DNA of 64,000 bases from Actinophytocola sp963826035 (GTDB lineage: Bacteria; Actinomycetota; Actinomycetes; Mycobacteriales; Pseudonocardiaceae): contig CAWGVZ010000015.1 of the NCBI GenBank assembly GCA_963826035.1, positions 620,001 to 684,000 of the forward strand. The letters are read 5' to 3'. Below the pieces are notes generated by a model, which ran no database searches, was not told the DNA's origin, and was given only the letters and a program-made list of their open reading frames with translations. Numbering within the stretch: the first letter of the stretch is position 1; the number at the start of each line of letters is the position of its first letter. Made by a program: the position numbers and the translations under genes. Below are positions 33,821 to 41,150 of the stretch, in pieces.

Positions 33821-34705
33821 GTGGACCCACGCCTGCTCCGGACGTTCGTGACCGTGGCCCGTCACGCCTCCTTTTCCATCGCCGCTGACGAGCTGGGGTA
33901 CACCCAGTCCGCCGTGTCCCAGCAGATCGCCGCGCTGGAGACCGATCTCGGTGTGCCACTGCTGCGCCGACGGCCGGTGGCAGCCACCGACGCCGGTCAC
34001 CGGCTGCTCGAGCACGCCGCGCCGATCCTGCTGCGGCTGGACGCGGCCCGCGCCGACATTCGCCGAGTCTCCGGCGCGCCGCCTGCCCATCTGCGAGCGG
34101 GCACCTCGCCACTGGCGGACGCCGGCCGTCTCATCCAGGCACTGGTCGAGGTACAGCGCTCGATGCCGCGTGTGTCGGCCGCGCTGGCGCAGCTCGGCCG
34201 GAACGAGGTCGTCGCCGGCGTCGCCCGAGGTGAGCTGGACGTCGGCCTGGTCGACGGCGTGACGGCGCCCAACGACCCGCTGCGGGTGGTCGACCTCGGC
34301 ACGCTGACCACCGTCGTGGTCAGCGAGGGCCCGCTCGCGGTCGCGCTGCCGGCCGGCCACCCGCTGGCCACTCGAGCCACGCTGCGTCTGGACGACCTCG
34401 CGGACGCCCGGTGGATCGACGCCCCGGACGCCGCCACCCCGCTCGCCCAGCTCCGGGCGCTGGCCCGCGCCGACGGCTTCCGCCCCGGCTTCGAGTACGA
34501 CGGCGCGGAGCGGTCCATGCTGCTGACGTTGGTGGCGGCCGGGGCCGGGCTCGCGCTGCTGCCGGAGTCGGTGGCGTGCGGCCAGTCTGACGTGGTGGCG
34601 GTGTCTCTCGCTGCGCCGGCGCCGGTGCATCGCACGGAGCTGGTGCACGGCAGTCTTTCGGATCCCGCCGCGGCCCTTGCCGCGTGCCTGACCGGAACCC
34701 GCTAA
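33821..34705 (+). CDS. LysR-family transcriptional regulator
   Basis: The 294-residue protein begins MDPRLLRTFVTVARHASFS (GTG 33821; GTG 33818 is equivalent) with a winged helix-turn-helix (AADELGYTQSAVSQQIAALE, DLGVPLL) and a LysR-substrate effector domain (VARGELDVGLVDGV, LPAGHPLA, LLTLVAAGAGLALLPES). It is divergent from the amidotransferase-like gene with a 66-bp gap, the usual position for a LysR regulator and its target; an imperfect ATTAG-N5-CTGAT dyad (33803-33817) could be its box. Its last ~24 codons are repeated, diverged, at 34943-35011. Confidence 0.92.
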   Translation: MDPRLLRTFVTVARHASFSIAADELGYTQSAVSQQIAALETDLGVPLLRRRPVAATDAGHRLLEHAAPILLRLDAARADIRRVSGAPPAHLRAGTSPLADAGRLIQALVEVQRSMPRVSAALAQLGRNEVVAGVARGELDVGLVDGVTAPNDPLRVVDLGTLTTVVVSEGPLAVALPAGHPLATRATLRLDDLADARWIDAPDAATPLAQLRALARADGFRPGFEYDGAERSMLLTLVAAGAGLALLPESVACGQSDVVAVSLAAPAPVHRTELVHGSLSDPAAALAACLTGTR

Positions 34706-34786
34706 TGATCGGTGTGTTCTGCTGGTGCCGAGTCGGTGGTGCGCGGTCGGCCTGACGTGGCGGCGGCGTCCCGCGGCCGAACGACG

Positions 34787-34853
34787 CGGAATTGTCGGTG
34801 CTCGCGACTAGGATTGATTCCAGGGGTCCCCGGACCGTTTTTGTCGGTGTGAA
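34787..34853. repeat. Uninterrupted copy of the repeat targeted by the ISL3 element
   Basis: TTGTCGGTGCTCGCGACTAGG then ATTGATTCCAGGGGTCCCCGG and ACCGTTTTTGTCGGTG run on without a break. The same order is found at 21172-21201 plus 22618-22648 once the IS is removed. It therefore shows the empty insertion site. Confidence 0.75.
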
Positions 34854-34924
34854 CCGATAGCCTCGAACCGGAGCCCTGTCCTCATGACCATGCACCATGG
34901 GCGCCGGTTCCGTATCGGGGTCAG

Positions 34925-35011
34925 GTGGTGTCGCTCGCCGGTGCAGCGCACGGAGCTGGAGCACGGCAGCCTTCCTGATCCCGCCGCGCGCCTGACCGGA
35001 ACCCGCTATTG
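34925..35011 (+). pseudogene. 3' remnant of a second LysR-family gene
   Basis: From 34938 the sequence reads PVQRTELEHGSLPDPAARLT then GTRY and stop, matching the end of the intact upstream LysR protein (PVHRTELVHGSLSDPAAALA, then CLTGTR). Upstream of this the match continues only weakly and out of frame. It is the last ~24 codons of a diverged paralog, the rest having been deleted or replaced by the intervening ~220 bp that carry the intergenic repeat. Confidence 0.72.
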
Positions 35012-35012
35012 A

Positions 35013-35840
35013 TCAGAGTGTTCTGGTGGTGGCGGCGAGTGTGCCGAGCAGGGCGAGGGCCTCGGCGCTGCGGGAGCCTGGTTCGGCGTGGTAGACGACC
35101 AGTTCCTGGCCTGGGGCGGAACGCACGTCGAACGAGTGCATGCGAAGCGTGAGCGCCCCCACCTGCGGGTGGTGGAAACGCTTGTTCTCCAAGCGCTTCC
35201 CGCGGGCATCGTGGCGTTCCCACATCCGGGCGAACTCGGGGCTCCGACTGCTCACGGTTTCGAGCACCTCACAGATGCGGGGGTCGTGGGGCGTGGCCCC
35301 CTGGAGCAGCCGGAAGCCGGCGACCGTGTTGGCCGCGACCAGCTCCCAGTCGGGGTAGAAGGAGCGCGCGTCGGGGTCGAGGAAGACCTTGAGCAGCAAA
35401 TTCGGACCCTGTTTGAAGCCGTCGAACAGGGCGAAGGCCAGCTGGTTGCCGGCGATCACGTCGTAGGCGTGTCCCAGCACGATGGCGGGGTTGTCGGGCC
35501 ACATGTCCATGAGCCTGCGCAACTCCGGGTCCACCCGCTCGGGCGCCGTGGGGCGGCGCGGGCTGGGGGTGAGCCCAGCGATTCGGTAGAGGTGGAGGCG
35601 GGCGTCGTCGTCCAGCCGCAGCGCGTCGCTCAGTGCCTCGAGGACCTGCGCCGACGGGCTCTGCTCCCGGCCCTGCTCGAGGCGTACGTAGTAGTCGACG
35701 CTCATCCGGGCGAGCATCGCGACCTCCTCGCGGCGCAGGCCCGGCACGCGGCGGACGCCGTAGGTGGGCACCCCGGCCGCGTCGGGCGTCACCTGCGCGC
35801 GCCTGGCACGGAGGTAGTCGCCGAGGGGAGTGGTGGCCAT
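35013..35840 (-). CDS. XRE-family regulator with MmyB-like ligand domain
   Basis: From ATG 35840 (MATTPLGDYLRARRAQV) the 275-residue protein has an N-terminal XRE helix-turn-helix (VRRVPGLRREEVAMLARMSV, DYYVRLEQGREQSPS) and a C-terminal MmyB-like sensor domain (~110-260; VLGHAYDVIAGNQLAFALF, VHHPQVGxLTLRMHSFDV-like segment). The frame is open to 35888 but 16 extra residues look non-coding. This class is often divergently paired with an SDR or other redox enzyme, as here, and controls it. The MmyB domain has PAS-like fold and binds a lipid or other small ligand in a known structure. Confidence 0.92.
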   Translation of the reverse strand: MATTPLGDYLRARRAQVTPDAAGVPTYGVRRVPGLRREEVAMLARMSVDYYVRLEQGREQSPSAQVLEALSDALRLDDDARLHLYRIAGLTPSPRRPTAPERVDPELRRLMDMWPDNPAIVLGHAYDVIAGNQLAFALFDGFKQGPNLLLKVFLDPDARSFYPDWELVAANTVAGFRLLQGATPHDPRICEVLETVSSRSPEFARMWERHDARGKRLENKRFHHPQVGALTLRMHSFDVRSAPGQELVVYHAEPGSRSAEALALLGTLAATTRTL

Positions 35841-35871
35841 GTCGTGATCGTAGGTCGGCGCCGGGGCGGCC

Positions 35872-35894
35872 GCCTGGGTGTGGCGCACCCAGGC
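35872..35894. promoter_or_regulatory. Palindromic operator between XRE regulator and SDR
   Basis: GCCTGGGTG (35872-35880) and CACCCAGGC (35886-35894) are perfect 9-bp arms around TGGCG, in the 101-bp divergent gap. Position and symmetry suit binding by the XRE regulator dimer, regulating both itself and the SDR. Confidence 0.55.
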
Positions 35895-35941
35895 AGAGGA
35901 GAGCCTGCCTCGTTCCTCCGGGGGCGCGGAATGTGGTGGCC

Positions 35942-36688
35942 ATGACGAACAACGACCAGATCGAGTCGCGCAAGGTGGTCCTGGTGACCGGCGCCAGCAG
36001 TGGCATCGGCGAGGCGACGTCGCGGCGGTTGGCGGCCGAGGGGTACCACGTGGTGCTGGCCGCCCGCCGCGTCGACCGCCTCGACACCATCGTGGCCGAC
36101 TTGCGGAAGAGCGGGTACGGCGCCGAGGCCCGCGCCCTTGACGTGACCGACCGGGCGGCGTTCCAGGAACTCGTCGAAGCCGTGCTCGTCGATCACGGGC
36201 GGCTCGACGTGCTCGTGGGCAATGCGGGGGTCATGCTCCTCTCGCGGCTGGGCTCGCTCCTCACCGACGAGTGGGACCGGATGTTCGACGTGAACGTCCG
36301 CGGCCTCTACAACGGGATTGCCGCTGTGCTGCCGCACTTCCGGGACCGCGGCGCCGGTCACGTGGTCACCGTGGCCTCGATCGGCGCGCACCAGGTCGTA
36401 CCGACTTCCGCGATCTACTCGGCCACCAAGTACGCCGCGTGGGCACTGACCGAAGGCCTGCGGCAGGAGTCCGACCCCGGCATCCGGGTCACCACCATCT
36501 CCCCGGGAGTCGTCGAGTCCGAGCTCGCCGAGCACATCTCCGACCGCTACGCCGCCGAGGCGATGACGACCTACCGCGCCGTCAGCATCCCCGCCGACGC
36601 CATCGCCGGAGCGGTGAGCTTCGCCATCGGCCAGCCCGAGGGTGTCGACGTGAACGAGATCATCGTCCGTCCGACAAGGCAGCGTTGA
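35942..36688 (+). CDS. SDR-family NAD(P)-dependent oxidoreductase
   Basis: From ATG 35942 the 248-residue enzyme has the nucleotide motif TGASSGIGEA, the DVTDRAAF acidic segment, NAG in VGNAGVML, catalytic Ser in VASIGAHQ, YSATK as YxxxK, and a SPGVVESELAEHI segment after it. This matches the YdfG/serine-dehydrogenase-like subgroup of classical SDRs (NADP preferred, Arg in AARRVDRL). It is divergent from an XRE/MmyB regulator across a palindrome, which likely controls it. The substrate is unknown. Confidence 0.92.
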   Translation: MTNNDQIESRKVVLVTGASSGIGEATSRRLAAEGYHVVLAARRVDRLDTIVADLRKSGYGAEARALDVTDRAAFQELVEAVLVDHGRLDVLVGNAGVMLLSRLGSLLTDEWDRMFDVNVRGLYNGIAAVLPHFRDRGAGHVVTVASIGAHQVVPTSAIYSATKYAAWALTEGLRQESDPGIRVTTISPGVVESELAEHISDRYAAEAMTTYRAVSIPADAIAGAVSFAIGQPEGVDVNEIIVRPTRQR

Positions 36689-36768
36689 TCGGCAAGCGTC
36701 GGTCCGGCCGGCCGACGAGAATGAGTACATACAACTGGTTCTCCTACTTCTCACGGAGGCACGGACCC

Positions 36769-37704
36769 ATGAACCAGCAGCACCCGCAGCTCTCCCGGCG
36801 CACCGTTCTCGGCGGTGCCGCCCTCACCGCCGTCGCCGTGGCGGCCGGCGCCGGCACGGCGAGCGCCGAGAGAGCCGGCTGGCCGACGGAGTTCCCACTG
36901 CCCAACGGTTTCCTCCCCGAAGGCATCACCATCGGCAGCGAGCCGTTCGCCTACATGGGTTCGCGCGCCAACGGCGCCATCTTCCGCACCGACCTGCGCA
37001 CCGGCGACGGCCGGGTCATTCACGAAGGTGCCACCGGCCTGGCGTCCATCGGGCTCAAGCTGGACCGCGACGGCCTGCTCTACGTCTCCGGAGGCGCGGG
37101 AGGTTCGGCGCGGATCATCGACTCCCGCACCGGAAGGCTCGTCACCACCCACCAACTCACGACGAACGCGGCCCCGTTCATCAACGACTGCGTCCTGCTG
37201 GACGACCGCGCCTGGTTCACCGACTCACGCGACGCGGTCCTCTACGGCGTCCCGCGCGGCCGGGCCGGCACGGTCCGCGCTCTGCCGCTGTCCGGCGACT
37301 GGGTGCAGACGCCCGACGTGAACAACGCCAACGGCATCGTCGGCACCCCCGACGGCCGCGACCTGATCGTCGTGTCCACCGGCAAGCTCTACCGCGTGAG
37401 CCTCAGGACCGGGCATGCCACGACCATCACGCTGACCGGCGCGGACAACGTCACCAACGGCGACGGTCTCGTCCGCATCGGCCGCACCCTGTATGTCGTG
37501 CAGAACCGGCAGAACCTCATCAGCGTGTTCGACCTCGACGCGCACGCCACCACCGCCACCCTGCGCCGCACGATCACCGACCCCCGCTTCGACGTCCCCA
37601 CCACGGCCGCCCGCTTCCGCGACCGCCTCTACCTCGTCAACGCCCGCTTCACCAGCCCCCAACTACCCGAGACGACGTTCAACGGAGTCGCCGTTCCCCT
37701 CTGA
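36769..37704 (+). CDS. Tat-exported SMP-30/beta-propeller-like protein
   Basis: The start at ATG 36769 has GGAGG about 9 bases upstream. The 311-residue precursor has a twin-arginine signal (SRRTVLGGAALTAVAV) cleaved near ASAERAG. The mature part contains repeated beta-propeller-like blades (FAYMGSRANGAIFRTDL, LLYVSGGAGGSARIID, NNANGIVGTPDGRDLIVVS, GRTLYVVQNRQNLISVFDL), as in SMP-30/gluconolactonase and NHL-type proteins. Tat export suggests folding, perhaps with a metal, before secretion. Its 3' end overlaps the convergent apbE gene by 76 bases. Confidence 0.85.
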   Translation: MNQQHPQLSRRTVLGGAALTAVAVAAGAGTASAERAGWPTEFPLPNGFLPEGITIGSEPFAYMGSRANGAIFRTDLRTGDGRVIHEGATGLASIGLKLDRDGLLYVSGGAGGSARIIDSRTGRLVTTHQLTTNAAPFINDCVLLDDRAWFTDSRDAVLYGVPRGRAGTVRALPLSGDWVQTPDVNNANGIVGTPDGRDLIVVSTGKLYRVSLRTGHATTITLTGADNVTNGDGLVRIGRTLYVVQNRQNLISVFDLDAHATTATLRRTITDPRFDVPTTAARFRDRLYLVNARFTSPQLPETTFNGVAVPL

Positions 37705-38441
37705 CGGGGGAGATCAGCGGCGACGGGGAAGCGCGGCGTGCGGAACACGCGCTGCCGTGCGTCCACCGCGAACACCTCACAGCCGTCCCGGGCGGCGGCC
37801 CACTCGATCCCGGCCTCTCCCATGGCGAACGCCGCCGTGGCGGTCGCGTCCGCTTCGGTCAGGGACGGCGCCACGACCGTGAGGCTGAGTAGGCGCGTCG
37901 CCGGGCGGCCGGTGCGGCCGTCGATGATGTGGTCGCCGCGTTCGTACCGCGCCGAGGTGGCGACCGCGCCGCCGGTGAGCTCGAGCACCGCGCACAACCG
38001 GTCGGGTCGTTCGGGGTGGCGCACGCCGACGCGCCATGGCACCGCGTCGACGCCGGCGGCCACGACCACGTCACCGCCGGCGTTGACGCAGTACCGCTCC
38101 GCGCCGGCCGCGGCCAGCAGCTCCGCTGCCCGCTGCACGGCCCAGCCCTTCACCACGGCGCACGGATCGAGGCCGCGGCCGGGTAGGCGATGGTCGAACG
38201 CGCCGTCGCTCGCCGCCCGGTAGCGCTCGCACAGCTCGAGGATCTCCGCCAGTTCCACGCTGATCTCGTGCGGCAGGAGCTCGCCGCGGTCGAGCCGGGA
38301 GACCTCGCTGTCGGGCCGGAACGGGCTGAACCGGGCGTCGACCTCGCGCAGCCAGGCGAAGGCGCGTTCCAGGCCGGCCGGGGCGCCCTCGTCGATCCGG
38401 ATCGAGATCGGGAACCCCATGATGTGCTCGACCCTTGGCAC
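37629..38441 (-). CDS. apbE: FAD:protein FMN transferase (ApbE)
   Basis: The 270-residue protein has ApbE hallmarks: MGFPISIRI near the start, RFSPFRPDSEVSRLDRG, the GRGLDPCAVVKGWAVQRA substrate loop, a NAGGDVVVA strand, and the metal-binding RTGRPATRLLSLTVVAPSLTEADATATAAF region (given in parts). It transfers FMN from FAD to a Thr or Ser in target flavoproteins. The FMN-binding protein encoded 2 bp upstream carries the acceptor motif, so that is its likely substrate. No signal peptide is evident, unlike many exported ApbEs. It is the last gene of a three-gene operon. Confidence 0.93.
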   Translation of the reverse strand: MPRVEHIMGFPISIRIDEGAPAGLERAFAWLREVDARFSPFRPDSEVSRLDRGELLPHEISVELAEILELCERYRAASDGAFDHRLPGRGLDPCAVVKGWAVQRAAELLAAAGAERYCVNAGGDVVVAAGVDAVPWRVGVRHPERPDRLCAVLELTGGAVATSARYERGDHIIDGRTGRPATRLLSLTVVAPSLTEADATATAAFAMGEAGIEWAAARDGCEVFAVDARQRVFRTPRFPVAADLPRQRGTATPLNVVSGSWGLVKRALTR

Positions 38442-38443
38442 GA

Positions 38444-38842
38444 TCAGGACGCCTTCGCGTCGATCGCGGCCTGCAACGACTCGACGTACGCCCCGCTGGT
38501 CGTGGTGGCTCCGGACACCGAGTCCACCTCGGCGCTCTGCACCTGCAGGGTCGTCTCGAGGAGCCGTGGCACGGCCATGCTCGTCGGGCCACTGTCCGGC
38601 TGGCGGAGCATCCGCACGGCGGTGATCCGGTCCCCGGCGAAGGTCACCTCGACCTGCACGTCGCCGTAGCGGGTGCTGACGTTCGGGCCGGCGACCACCT
38701 CCGTGCCGGTGCCGCCTTCCGCGGTGATCGAAGGGGCGGGTTCGGCGACCACGCTGGTTTCCGTGTTGACCTCCGGTTCGAACCGGAGCAGCGGGATCAG
38801 CGCCGCGACCGTCAGCACCAGCAGGGGTAGAGCTCGCTTCAT
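38444..38842 (-). CDS. FMN-binding domain protein, membrane-anchored
   Basis: A short basic start and hydrophobic segment (residues ~5-20) anchor or export this 132-residue protein. The rest is an FMN_bind domain with DVQVEVTFAGDRITAVRML and the flavinylation motif DSVSGATTTSGAY, which fits the Dxx(S/T)GA(S/T) consensus recognised by ApbE. Covalent FMN is expected on the Thr of SGAT. It should pass electrons on the outer face of the membrane, receiving them from the flavocytochrome encoded just upstream (10-bp gap). Confidence 0.92.
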   Translation of the reverse strand: MKRALPLLVLTVAALIPLLRFEPEVNTETSVVAEPAPSITAEGGTGTEVVAGPNVSTRYGDVQVEVTFAGDRITAVRMLRQPDSGPTSMAVPRLLETTLQVQSAEVDSVSGATTTSGAYVESLQAAIDAKAS

Positions 38843-38852
38843 GACGTCTCCC

Positions 38853-40196
38853 TTACGCGGCCAGGCTGAATCGCTCGGCGTGGATCTGGGTCTTGGGCAC
38901 CCCTAGTGCGCGCAGGTTCCGCCGCACGGCGCTGGACATACCGGGTGGCCCGCACACGAAGACGTCCCGCTCGCGCACATCCGGCACGAGGCCCGCGATC
39001 GCCTCCGGCGCCAGCTTGTCCGGTGTGGCCGGTCCGGTCACCAGGTGCAGCCGCGCGCCCTTGGCGTGTGCGAGTGCCCGCAGTTCCTCCAGCAGCACCG
39101 CGTCCTGCGCGGTGGCGACCCGGTAGATGACCACGGCATGGCCGTCCAACTCCTCGAGCAGCGCCCGGATCGGCGTGATCCCCACACCGCCGGCGATGAG
39201 CAGCGTGCTCGGCCGGGTCCGGTGCATGGCCGTGAAGGCGCCGTAGGGACCTTCCACGAACACCCGGGTACCCGGCTTCAGGTGCCGCAGCCCCGCGCTG
39301 CCGTCGCCGAGCGACTTGGCGGTCAGCCGCAACGTTCGGCCGTCCGGCGCGGCGGACAGCGAGAACGGGTTGGCCTGCCACCAACGGTCGCGGGTGAGGA
39401 ACCGCCACAGGAAGAACTGGCCGGCACGCGCGGGCAGCTTGTCCAACCCGCGACCGGTGACGTAGATCGACACGACGTTGTCGGACTCCGGCACCACGGC
39501 CTCCACCCGCAGCCGGTGCCGGAGATTGCGCCACAGCGGCAGGATCAGCCGCCCGACCGCCACGGAGCCGAGCGCGACCGTCCACAGTCCCCACCAGTAG
39601 GCGGTCGCGGTGGGCGAGGACGTGAAGGTCGTGCCGACCGCCACCTGATGTGAGAACGCCAGCACCACGGCGAGGTAGGTGTAGAGATGGATGAAATGCC
39701 ACGACTCGTACGCCAGCCGGCGCCGGGCGAACCGCGCGGAGAACGCGCCGACCACCATGATCAACAGCAGCGCCACGACCGCCTGCAACACGCCCTCGAG
39801 CGTCGTCGCCAGGTCGACCAGTTGGTCCACCGGCGACAGTGACGAGAGCCGCGCGTAGCCGAACGTGATGAACACCGCGTGCGCCAGGAGCAGCCACAGC
39901 AGGGTGAAGCCGACCCAGCGGTGCCATGAGGTCAGCCGGTCCATGCCGATCCGGCGGTCGAACCAGGGCAGCCGGGCGACCAGCAGCAGCTGGCAGGCCA
40001 TGAGCAGCGCGCCGTACAGCCCGGCCAGCCGCCCGCGCAGGATGAGGGCGTTCGCGTCGAAGCCCCCTTGGGCGAAGAACGCGGTCACCACCACCAGGTT
40101 CACGGCCAGCACGGCGTGGACGCCGGTGCGGGCCACCACCCTCGGGCGTACCACCGGAGTGCTCCGCGGGGCGGTCGTCGGTTGAGTGGTCGTCAC
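38853..40196 (-). CDS. Ferric-reductase-like transmembrane flavocytochrome
   Basis: GTG 40196, with GAGGAG nine bases upstream, starts a 447-residue protein. About six membrane segments (~25-225) carry paired His residues on helices (SWHRWVGFTLLWLLLAHAVF, ESWHFIHLYTYLAVVLAFSHQ), the pattern of haem b ligands in ferric-reductase/NOX-like domains. Then come an FAD-binding domain (GQFFLWRFL, NPFSLSAAPDG) and an NAD(P)-binding domain (LLIAGGVGITPIRALLEEL, VFVCGPPGMSSAV). It moves electrons from cytoplasmic NAD(P)H across the membrane, presumably to the FMN-binding protein. Apparent coding upstream of 40196 is a repeat element. Confidence 0.92.
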   Translation of the reverse strand: MTTTQPTTAPRSTPVVRPRVVARTGVHAVLAVNLVVVTAFFAQGGFDANALILRGRLAGLYGALLMACQLLLVARLPWFDRRIGMDRLTSWHRWVGFTLLWLLLAHAVFITFGYARLSSLSPVDQLVDLATTLEGVLQAVVALLLIMVVGAFSARFARRRLAYESWHFIHLYTYLAVVLAFSHQVAVGTTFTSSPTATAYWWGLWTVALGSVAVGRLILPLWRNLRHRLRVEAVVPESDNVVSIYVTGRGLDKLPARAGQFFLWRFLTRDRWWQANPFSLSAAPDGRTLRLTAKSLGDGSAGLRHLKPGTRVFVEGPYGAFTAMHRTRPSTLLIAGGVGITPIRALLEELDGHAVVIYRVATAQDAVLLEELRALAHAKGARLHLVTGPATPDKLAPEAIAGLVPDVRERDVFVCGPPGMSSAVRRNLRALGVPKTQIHAERFSLAA

Positions 40197-40220
40197 TGCG
40201 GCAAGCTCCTCAATGGACTT

Positions 40221-40335
40221 AGAGGCCGCGCGACTAGGACTGGCGGCGCCCGCCGCGCCGAGGCGGCCCCTGGCGGCACCGCCAGGAACCACCTCGATCA
40301 CGACGGGCATCCACCGCCCTAGTCGCGCGGCCTCT
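40221..40335. repeat. Inverted-repeat element E1 (115 bp)
   Basis: The ends AGAGGCCGCGCGACTAGG (40221-40238) and CCTAGTCGCGCGGCCTCT (40318-40335) are perfectly complementary over 18 bp. Inside are a perfect hairpin CCTGGCGG-CA-CCGCCAGG and GC-rich sequence shared with element E2 at 42608. It lies in the divergent promoter region between the flavocytochrome and the response-regulator genes. It has no coding capacity. Confidence 0.85.
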
Positions 40336-40436
40336 TAGGTGGACTCCTTCGAGCCTGCTGGCCGAAGCTGAGGTGTTCCTGTTACCAACCTGTCGAGTCG
40401 CTGTCGATCCCACCCGGACGGACAGATCCCCGGCCG

Positions 40437-41150
40437 ATGGCGCACGATGGGCAGGTGGAGAACGTTCGCCTGCTGGTCGTCGACGACGAACCGCCCATCG
40501 CCGACCTCGTCGCGACGGTCGCCCGGTACGAGGGCTGGCAGGCGGCCGTCGCGCACACGGGCGAGCAGGCGCTGCGGCGGGCGGCCGAGTTCCACCCGGA
40601 CATCGTTGTGCTCGACGTGATGCTGCCCGACCTGGACGGGTTCACCGTGCTGGACCGGCTCCGCTCGTCCGGGACGATGGTTCCGGTCGTGTTCCTGACC
40701 GCGCGCGACGGCACGGCCGACCGGGTGGCGGGCCTCACCCGGGGCGGCGACGACTACCTGGTCAAGCCGTTCGCCGTGGAGGAGCTCATGGCCCGGCTGC
40801 GAGCCGTGCTGCGGCGCAGCGCCGGCGCCAGGCGGTCCGTGCTCCGGGTCGCGAACCTGACCATGGACGAGGACACTCGCGAGGTGCGCCACGACGGGCG
40901 GCTGATCACGCTCACCCGGACCGAGTACGAGCTGCTCCGGTACCTGATGCGCAAGTCGCCGACCGTGCTCACCAAGGCACAGATCCTCGACCACGTGTGG
41001 GATTACGACTTCGGCGGCCGGTCCAATGTGGTCGAACTGGTCGTGTCGCACCTGCGCCGCAAGCTCGAGAGCGGTGACGAAGCCGGCGGCGAACCGCTGA
41101 TCCACACCGTCCGCGGCGTCGGTTACGTGCTGCGCCGGGTCTCCCGGTGA
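40437..41150 (+). CDS. OmpR/PhoB-family response regulator
   Basis: The 237-residue protein has a receiver domain (VVDDEPP, phospho-acceptor Asp in VVLDVMLPDLDG, Lys in YLVKPFAVEEL) and a C-terminal winged helix (LTRTEYELLRYLMRKSPTVL, VVELVVSHLRRKLE, IHTVRGVGYVLR). It is paired with the kinase encoded on the overlapping GTGA. Its position, divergent from the flavin electron-transfer operon, makes that operon a plausible target, but this is inference. Start ATG 40437 is used; GTG 40455 is an alternative. Confidence 0.94.
   Translation: MAHDGQVENVRLLVVDDEPPIADLVATVARYEGWQAAVAHTGEQALRRAAEFHPDIVVLDVMLPDLDGFTVLDRLRSSGTMVPVVFLTARDGTADRVAGLTRGGDDYLVKPFAVEELMARLRAVLRRSAGARRSVLRVANLTMDEDTREVRHDGRLITLTRTEYELLRYLMRKSPTVLTKAQILDHVWDYDFGGRSNVVELVVSHLRRKLESGDEAGGEPLIHTVRGVGYVLRRVSR

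Noticed and set aside
40200..40310. N-terminal extension of the flavocytochrome (reading MPVVIEVVPGG)
   Set aside because: The same peptide is encoded by element E2 at 42.7 kb, so it is translation of the repeat; GTG 40196 has its own GAGGAG site.
40221..40335. Element E1 as a simple terminator
   Set aside because: It lies upstream of both flanking genes, which diverge from it, so there is no transcript for it to end.
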